Positions 59,488-64,000 of a DNA stretch of 64,000 nucleotides are shown here, one piece after another (the first letter of the stretch is position 1; every line of letters starts with the position of its first letter). The notes below the pieces were generated by a model. The model was given only the letters and a program-made list of their open reading frames with translations, did no database searches and was not told the DNA's origin. Source of the DNA: Actinomadura chibensis NBRC 106107. Its GTDB lineage: Bacteria; Actinomycetota; Actinomycetes; Streptosporangiales; Streptosporangiaceae. The stretch covers positions 24,263-88,262 of the forward strand of contig NZ_BCQP01000022.1 of assembly GCF_001552135.1 (NCBI RefSeq), given 5' to 3'. Both the position numbers and the translations under genes were made by a program.

Positions 59488-60552
59488 TCAGTGCTCGAAC
59501 TCGGGGACCGTCGTCAGCAGTTGCGGGCGCGGCGAGCTCTCCCGCGCGGGCGGCTCCTGCGAGCGCGCCGAGCGCAGCACCTCCCCGGCGCCGAGGACGG
59601 CGGCGTCGCCGGTGTCGTCCCCGATCCGCGCGGTGAGGCCCGTCCGCTCGCGGATCAGCCGCTCCAGTCCGGGCAGCCGGGCGGACCCGCCGGTGAGGGT
59701 GACGCCGACGCCGAGCAGGTCCCCGGCGATCTCGGGGGAGCAGCCCGCGAGCCCGGCCCGGACGGCCTCGACGATCTCCGCGACCGGCCCGGCGATCGCC
59801 CGGCCGACGTCCACGGTGGTGAGGACGATCTCGCGCGGCATCCCCGTGGCGAGGTCCCGGCCGTGCACCACGGTCTGCCGGACCGGCCGCCGCCCGAGCG
59901 GCGGCACCGCCCCGACCTCCAGCTTCGCCGCCTCCGCCGCGGACACCGACAGCGTCACGTTGTGCTCGCGGCGCACCATCGCGACGATCGCCCGGTCCAG
60001 CGCCGACCCGCCCACGTGCGCGGTGTGCGAGGTGACGAGCCCGCCGAACGAGATCACCCCGACGTCGGTGACGTCCGCCCCGATGTCGGCGACGACCGCG
60101 ACCTCGGGCCGCGCGGACGAGGTCAGCCCCATCCCGATGGCGGCGGCGATCGGCGTCGGCACGAGCGTGAGGCGCCGCGCGCCCGCCTGGTAGGCCGAGA
60201 GCTGGAGCGCCCGGTAGTGGACGGACGTCAGCCCGCTCGGCACCGTCACGACCAGCCGCGGACGCGCCGTGTAGTGCCTCCTGTGGTGCTTGCGGACGAG
60301 GTAGCGCATCAGGTACTCGGCCTCGTCGGTCTCGGTGGGGGCGCCCTCCCGGATCGGCCGGACGAGCGTGACGTCGGGATTGCGTCCCGCCATGTCCCGG
60401 GCGGGGGAGCCGAGCGCGAGGATGCGCCCGGTGCGGCGGCAGCGGGCGAGCACGGACGGCTCGCGGCACACGACGCCGCGGTCCCGCACGTGCATGCGGA
60501 CGGTGGCGCTGCCCAGGTCGATTGCGGTGTCACGGCCCGCGAAGTCCCACAT
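59488..60552 (-). CDS. MreB-like actin-family protein
   Basis: The 354-residue protein shows the actin/MreB nucleotide-binding motifs: phosphate-1 TAIDLGSATVRMHV, phosphate-2 VVADIGADVTDVGVI and adenosine-binding GVTLTGGSARLPGLERLI. I chose the ATG at 60552 (MWDFAGRDTAIDLG), preceded by GGGAGGG. No mreC, mreD or rodA gene is adjacent, so it is likely an additional MreB homologue and not the main cell-shape protein. It heads a run of six leftward genes that includes a Ser/Thr kinase, which hints at a structural or sporulation-linked role. Confidence 0.82.
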   Translation of the reverse strand: MWDFAGRDTAIDLGSATVRMHVRDRGVVCREPSVLARCRRTGRILALGSPARDMAGRNPDVTLVRPIREGAPTETDEAEYLMRYLVRKHHRRHYTARPRLVVTVPSGLTSVHYRALQLSAYQAGARRLTLVPTPIAAAIGMGLTSSARPEVAVVADIGADVTDVGVISFGGLVTSHTAHVGGSALDRAIVAMVRREHNVTLSVSAAEAAKLEVGAVPPLGRRPVRQTVVHGRDLATGMPREIVLTTVDVGRAIAGPVAEIVEAVRAGLAGCSPEIAGDLLGVGVTLTGGSARLPGLERLIRERTGLTARIGDDTGDAAVLGAGEVLRSARSQEPPARESSPRPQLLTTVPEFEH

Positions 60553-60786
60553 CGCGTCCCTCCCAGATCGCCCCGAAAGTCGCAAGGGCCCTGTTGATGC
60601 CCTCGCGTCCCAGCGCGATGCCCATGGCCCGGTAAGCGAATCGCAAGGTCATGGCGATCAGCGATCCGGCATGTCCGGAAGGTGAACGGGGACGCGGCGC
60701 CCGCCCGGCCCCGCGGACCGCGCGGACGTCAAGAGATCATGTGAGAACGGTGTGGGGGAGGCTCGTCGTGCCCGGGTCGGCGTGGA

Positions 60787-60824
60787 CCCGCTGGAGCTCG
60801 CCGCCCGACAAGAGCTCCAGCGGG
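60787..60824. repeat. Perfect 13-bp inverted repeat
   Basis: CCCGCTGGAGCTC and GAGCTCCAGCGGG pair across a 12-base loop in a region without a clear gene. It may be a terminator or an operator. Confidence 0.5.
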
Positions 60825-60920
60825 ACGTCCGCGTACGGCGCGGCCGCCGGCGTCGGCGCGGCACCGCGTGCCCCGGCCGCGCGGCGCCGCGCGGTGCACG
60901 GGGCATGTCGATCTAGAGTA

Positions 60921-60935
60921 TGAAAACGGTTATCG
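60921..60935. promoter_or_regulatory. Zur-like box
   Basis: TGAAAACGGTTATCG is a 7-1-7 dyad (five of seven positions matched) close in form to actinobacterial Zur sites such as TGAAAATGATTTTCA. It is an AT-rich island in GC-rich DNA and overlaps a possible -10 (TAGAGT, 60914-60919, plus strand). No zinc-uptake or alternative ribosomal protein gene is beside it, so the target is unclear. Confidence 0.4.
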
Positions 60936-61019
60936 TCGCAAGATAACACGACTCATCCGGTACGTCCTGGCACGATCCGGCCACGGCCTTCCGTGCGCGG
61001 CACGGGGACCACTGGGCGA

Positions 61020-61108
61020 ACGCCCCGGGTGGATGTCGGCGGCGTCGAAGAGGTCGACGCCGGGGTCGAGCGCGGCGTCGATGGCGGCGGCGTGGGTGTC
61101 GGGCCCTC
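61020..61108 (-). pseudogene. Possible aldo/keto reductase gene fragment
   Basis: On the minus strand about 28 codons read DTHAAAIDAALDPGVDLFDAADIHPG, close to the standard reductase motif 'AIDAALDAGVTLFDTADVYG'. The catalytic Tyr position is His. No start codon or rest of the gene is present on either side. It may be the remnant of a decayed gene; chance similarity in biased DNA is possible. Confidence 0.3.
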
Positions 61109-61114
61109 CGTGTG

Positions 61115-61143
61115 GCGCGCCGCCCGCCCGGCGGGCGGCGCGC
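61115..61143 (-). terminator. Very strong G/C hairpin after the NlpC/P60 gene
   Basis: GCGCGCCGCCCGCC and GGCGGGCGGCGCGC are perfect complements around one base, giving a 29-base palindrome 10 bp past the stop of the leftward NlpC/P60 gene. It fits a terminator without T-tract. Confidence 0.65.
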
Positions 61144-61153
61144 GCGGGCCGGG

Positions 61154-62140
61154 TCAGTTCGGAACGTGGCCGGGCGCCGAAAGGTCGCCCGCCGGTCCGA
61201 CGTACTTCGCCCAGGCGTGTGCGCCCGGGTCGGCCTTGTACCGGGGCCTCGGTTCCGGCTTGGCCTCGTCCTGCGGGCCGTCGGGGCGCGTCGCCGCGAC
61301 GGCGTGTCCGGGGGCTGGATGGGGGGCGTGCTTCGATGGCTTATCGGGTGATTTCGGCAATGTATCGGTAGGTGGCGGAATGTGGGGGCTCCGCTGATTA
61401 TCTGGCGGTTTTTGATCGGCCTCCTCCTCTTGGGCGCTCATCCGGTCGATCTTCCGGACGAGTTCCTTCACCGACGCCGACCATTCCCTGTACGCGGGGG
61501 CGCCCGGACGTACCGCGCCCGCGAACTGCCTTTTGCGGGTGCCGCCGAGCTTGTCGATCCGGACCCTGGCGCCCGCGTGCGGGGCGTGCAGGAACCGTCC
61601 GTTCCCGACGTACATTCCGACATGGCTGCGGCCGTGGAAGAAGATGAGGTCGCCCGGCTTGAGGTCGCTCAGGCCGACCTTCCGCTTCACCCCCCGGTAC
61701 TGCGCGTACGTGACGCGGGGCAGGTGGACGCCGCCCTTGCGCCACGCGGCCATCGCGAGCCCGGAGCAGTCGTAGCCGTTCGGGCCGTCGGCGCCCCAGC
61801 GGTACGGCTTGCCGATCTGCTTGCGGGCGAACGAGACGGCCCGCTTCGCGCGGTGCCGCTGGCCCGCCTCGCGCGTCCGGTACGCGTCGTAGGCCCGGAC
61901 CTTCTTCAGCGTGGCCGAGTCCAGGTGCAGGCTCCTCAGCACGGTCGGGTTGAGATCCGCCAGCGCGTGCGAACTCAGCGGGACGCCGAGCACGAGCCCG
62001 GTCGTCGCCGCGGTGACGGCGGCGCGCAGCGCCCCCCGTTTTCGAACGGCAGCCCGGGCCTGGCCGGTATGGACTTCCGACACCGTGCCCGCTACGGCGT
62101 TTCCGGTGCCTGCCCGGTTTCTGCGAGGTGCGATGGACAT
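61154..62140 (-). CDS. Secreted NlpC/P60 peptidoglycan endopeptidase
   Basis: The 328-residue protein has a long signal region (AAVTAATTGLVLGVPLSSHALA), a short linker and an NlpC/P60 domain: catalytic Cys in NGYDCSGLAMAAW, catalytic His in GRSHVGMYVGNG and HAPHAG with the third polar residue. The tail of about 100 residues is proline-rich and charged, suited to wall binding. It cleaves the peptide stem of peptidoglycan. GGAGAG lies upstream of the ATG. On the minus strand a TAAAAT -10 (62251-62246) would give a 5' leader of about 100 bases. I could not recognise a ydaO-type riboswitch in it. Confidence 0.9.
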   Translation of the reverse strand: MSIAPRRNRAGTGNAVAGTVSEVHTGQARAAVRKRGALRAAVTAATTGLVLGVPLSSHALADLNPTVLRSLHLDSATLKKVRAYDAYRTREAGQRHRAKRAVSFARKQIGKPYRWGADGPNGYDCSGLAMAAWRKGGVHLPRVTYAQYRGVKRKVGLSDLKPGDLIFFHGRSHVGMYVGNGRFLHAPHAGARVRIDKLGGTRKRQFAGAVRPGAPAYREWSASVKELVRKIDRMSAQEEEADQKPPDNQRSPHIPPPTDTLPKSPDKPSKHAPHPAPGHAVAATRPDGPQDEAKPEPRPRYKADPGAHAWAKYVGPAGDLSAPGHVPN

Positions 62141-62245
62141 TCGCGTGCTCTCCGTTCCGGATCGTTCGGGTTTCCGGCGGCAGGTGATCTCCCGCCGTGG
62201 TTTCGGGTACCCGTTGAACGCTCCGGGATTTTTCCGAGCGCGCCG

Positions 62246-62251
62246 ATTTTA
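62246..62251 (-). promoter_or_regulatory. Candidate -10 box of the NlpC/P60 gene
   Basis: TAAAAT on the minus strand, next to the palindrome CATGATCATG, is the best -10 match upstream of the gene. A good -35 is not visible. The leader that follows contains a small G/C stem (CGGCGG/CCGCCG near 62172-62194). Confidence 0.35.
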
Positions 62252-62295
62252 CATGATCATGACGCCGAATTAGGGTCGGCCTTTGGTGTCTTTGA

Positions 62296-63735
62296 TCAAG
62301 CGGTCAGATGGGCGAGCGAAGTCAGCGGAACGGGCAGCCACGCGGGCCGGTTCCGCGCCTCGTAGCGCACTTCGTACACGGCCTTCTCGAATTCGAAGGC
62401 GCGGATGAGCACCGCGTGCGCCGCCGGGTCGGCGCCGCCCGCCGCCGCGTAGCCGCGGCAGAACGCCGCCCGGTTCCGCGCCGCCCAGGCGTGCGCCCGG
62501 GTCTCCGGACGGCCGCCCGGCTCGGGCGGTTTCGTCCCCGGCTTGGCGATGAGGAAGCGGGCCGCGTACTCGAAGGAGCGGAGCATCCCGGCGACGTCGC
62601 GGAGCGGGTGGGCGAGGGCGCGGCGCTCGGCGGGCGGGCGCGCGGGCTCGCCCTCGAAGTCGAGCAGCGTCCAGCCGCCCTCGGTGCGCAGCACCTGGCC
62701 GAGGTGGTAGTCGCCGTGCACGCGCTGCACCGCCAGCGGCTCGGCCCGCGCCGCGAGGTCGAGGAACGCGCCGGTCAGCGCCTTGGCGTGCGGGGCGAGG
62801 CCGGGCACGTCCCGGCAGGTGCCGGTCAGCTCGGCGTTCATCCGCGCCGCCATCGCGCCCACCTCGGCGGCGGGCAGGACGGTCACGCCGAACGCGTCCG
62901 CGAGCGCCCGGTGCACCTCGGCGGTCGCCGCGCCGAGCCGCTCGGCCTCGGCCGCGAAGTCGCCGCCGGCGGCGCTCGCGTCCAGTTCGGCCCACTCGCC
63001 GTCGCCGGGCCGGGGCGTGTGCGCGAACCAGTCGCGGACGCTCGCGATCGCGAGGCTCCACCCGTTCGCGCCGGTGTGCAGGTAGTCCGAGAGCAGGCCG
63101 AGGGTGACGGGCCCCGCGTCGGGGCCGCCCGCCCGCGCGTCCGGGCCCGGCTCCAGCTCGATCCAGCCGTGGACGGCCGGGACGTGCGCGCACCCGCGGC
63201 GGGACAGCGCGAGGTTGACCTCCAGGTCGAGGTTGACGCCCCGGCTGAGCCGCCGGAACAGCTTGCAGATGTAGACGTCGCCGAACAGCAGCGAGGTGTT
63301 GCTCTGCTCGGCGGTGATGGGCAGGCTCGCGAGGTCGGTCCGGATGGCGGCGCCCGGGGCGTGGTGGAAGCGCAGCGGGCCGCTCGACGTCCCGGCGGCC
63401 AGCGCGGCGAGCAGGACCCGCGTCAGGTCGGGGTCGTGCGCCGCGTCGTACAGGCGCACGTCCGGGCGGCCGGAGCGGCCGCCGATCTCGACGTGCCGCA
63501 GCCGGTCCGGCAGGTCGCTCCGGACGCCGAGAAGCAATTGGTAATGGTCGGTGACGCCATTTTGGTGGACGTCGAGGACGAGGTGGTGAAGGGCCGGGTC
63601 GCCCGCGCGGAGCTGGGTGGCGGTGCCGATGGCGAGGTCGTCGATGGGGCCGTCCTTGCCGCCGAACCACCGCTGCCTCGGCAGCCATTCCGCGAGGTCC
63701 CGGGTGAGCGCGGAGCGCGAGGGCAGCACGGTCAC
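62296..63735 (-). CDS. mak: Maltokinase
   Basis: The 479-residue protein fits actinobacterial maltokinase (Mak/Pep2): N-terminal WLPRQRWFGGKDGPID, catalytic loop VHGDYHLGQVLRT with the catalytic Asp, and metal-binding LLDFEGEPARP. It phosphorylates maltose to maltose-1-phosphate, the substrate of GlgE for alpha-glucan synthesis. The GTG at 63735 overlaps the treS stop (GTGA). The two enzymes act in order: TreS turns trehalose into maltose and Mak phosphorylates it. GlgE is not in the window. Confidence 0.93.
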   Translation of the reverse strand: MTVLPSRSALTRDLAEWLPRQRWFGGKDGPIDDLAIGTATQLRAGDPALHHLVLDVHQNGVTDHYQLLLGVRSDLPDRLRHVEIGGRSGRPDVRLYDAAHDPDLTRVLLAALAAGTSSGPLRFHHAPGAAIRTDLASLPITAEQSNTSLLFGDVYICKLFRRLSRGVNLDLEVNLALSRRGCAHVPAVHGWIELEPGPDARAGGPDAGPVTLGLLSDYLHTGANGWSLAIASVRDWFAHTPRPGDGEWAELDASAAGGDFAAEAERLGAATAEVHRALADAFGVTVLPAAEVGAMAARMNAELTGTCRDVPGLAPHAKALTGAFLDLAARAEPLAVQRVHGDYHLGQVLRTEGGWTLLDFEGEPARPPAERRALAHPLRDVAGMLRSFEYAARFLIAKPGTKPPEPGGRPETRAHAWAARNRAAFCRGYAAAGGADPAAHAVLIRAFEFEKAVYEVRYEARNRPAWLPVPLTSLAHLTA

Positions 63736-64000
63736 CGGGCCTCGGCCGAGGCCGCGAGGGCGGGCTCCAGTTCGTCGTCGGGCGGAATGAGCTGGAACCA
63801 GTAGAAGCCGTGCCCGGGAAGCGTCAGCAGATACGGCAGTTCACCGATCGCCGGGAACTGGACGCCGCCCATGCATTCGACGGGGGAGTACCCCTCGAAA
63901 CGGCGGAGGTCGAGTTCGACGGGCTGCGGGAAACGGGAGAGGTTGCTGACGCACAGGACCGCGTCCATCTCGCCCCACGGGCTTTCGTCCTCGGTGATTT
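63732..64000 (-). CDS. treS: Trehalose synthase C-terminal part, 5' end outside the window
   Basis: The frame runs off the right edge and ends at 63732. The last 89 residues (ITEDESPWGEMDAVLCVSNLSRF ... VELDLRRFEGYSPVECMGG, then LTLPGHGFYWFQLI) are the typical C-terminal beta-domain of TreS. TreS interconverts trehalose and maltose. The stop overlaps the maltokinase start, so the pair is translationally coupled, as in other actinobacterial GlgE-pathway loci. The catalytic domain is not visible here. Confidence 0.88.
   Translation of the reverse strand, partial: ITEDESPWGEMDAVLCVSNLSRFPQPVELDLRRFEGYSPVECMGGVQFPAIGELPYLLTLPGHGFYWFQLIPPDDELEPALAASAEAR

Larger units (their letters stand above)
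60553..61153. other. Gene-poor 600-bp stretch with regulatory and relic signals
   Basis: No convincing intact gene is present. From left to right it holds the MreB-like leader (to about 60640), a 13-bp inverted repeat (60787-60824), a Zur-like box with a TAGAGT hexamer (60914-60935), a possible aldo/keto reductase relic (about 61020-61108, minus) and the terminator hairpin of the NlpC/P60 gene. A minus-strand frame of 70 codons (60737-60949) contains LELLSGGELQRV, which resembles an ABC signature, but it is encoded by the inverted repeat and may be chance. Confidence 0.5.

Noticed and set aside
60993..61397. Rightward small gene starting downstream of the Zur-like box
   Set aside because: The translation is low-complexity and its second half is antisense to the NlpC/P60 gene. 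No family pattern is visible.
62141..62270. c-di-AMP (ydaO) riboswitch in front of the NlpC/P60 gene
   Set aside because: This class of gene often has one in actinobacteria, but I could not find the conserved core segments in the roughly 100-base leader. A covariance model search would settle it.

Overview
The window is 64 kb of very GC-rich DNA with the codon usage, GTG starts, short overlapping operons and gene families of a filamentous actinobacterium. The set (DnaE2/ImuA'/ImuB with a mycobacterial-type LexA box, PPX1-like phosphatase, MMPL transporter, TreS-maltokinase, Tat-exported GH78 enzymes, several Ser/Thr kinases) fits Streptosporangiales, for example an Actinomadura-like genome. 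That placement is an inference from gene content. No rRNA, tRNA, CRISPR array, prophage or insertion sequence was seen.

Left part (1-20.3 kb): an L-rhamnose utilisation island. A 300-bp control region (about 3624-3920) with LacI-type operators separates two divergent operons. Leftward run a LacI-family regulator and lutA-lutB-lutC (lactate oxidation). Rightward run an ABC sugar importer (ATPase, two permeases, lipoprotein), rhamnose mutarotase, rhamnose isomerase, a Tat-exported alpha-L-rhamnosidase, and a fused rhamnulose-1-phosphate aldolase/lactaldehyde dehydrogenase. A fucose/arabinose-isomerase-like protein and a second, larger alpha-L-rhamnosidase follow. Together they would release rhamnose outside the cell, import it, cleave it to DHAP and L-lactaldehyde, and oxidise lactaldehyde through lactate to pyruvate. 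A rhamnulokinase is not in the window.

Middle part (20.3-47 kb): housekeeping and accessory genes: DinB-like protein and acetamidase, aldo/keto reductase, ribokinase, PH-domain membrane protein, PPX1-like phosphatase, MMPL transporter, a Ser/Thr kinase with a TolB-like propeller, the SOS mutasome imuA'-imuB-dnaE2 under a perfect LexA box, mtnA, an M28 peptidase, a RecD2-type helicase, a CE4 deacetylase, a solute-binding protein, an LVIVD-repeat protein and a FUSC-family membrane protein.

Right part (46.7-64 kb): a CGNR zinc-finger protein, a tiny zinc-ribbon protein, a divergent glutamine synthetase-like/amidohydrolase pair that resembles a split FluG, a CoA-disulfide-reductase-like flavoprotein, then six leftward genes with gaps of 29-46 bp (MreB-like, MBL hydrolase, Ser/Thr kinase-TPR-WD40, zinc-ribbon TPR protein, MetB-like enzyme, TPR protein). 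After a 600-bp gene-poor stretch with a Zur-like box come an NlpC/P60 peptidase and the trehalose pair maltokinase-treS.

The most unusual signal is a set of three short tandem-repeat arrays placed exactly at translationally coupled gene junctions (rhaR|lutA, imuA'|imuB, imuB|dnaE2). At two of them the repeats copy the start region of the downstream gene and create chains of overlapping mini-reading frames.
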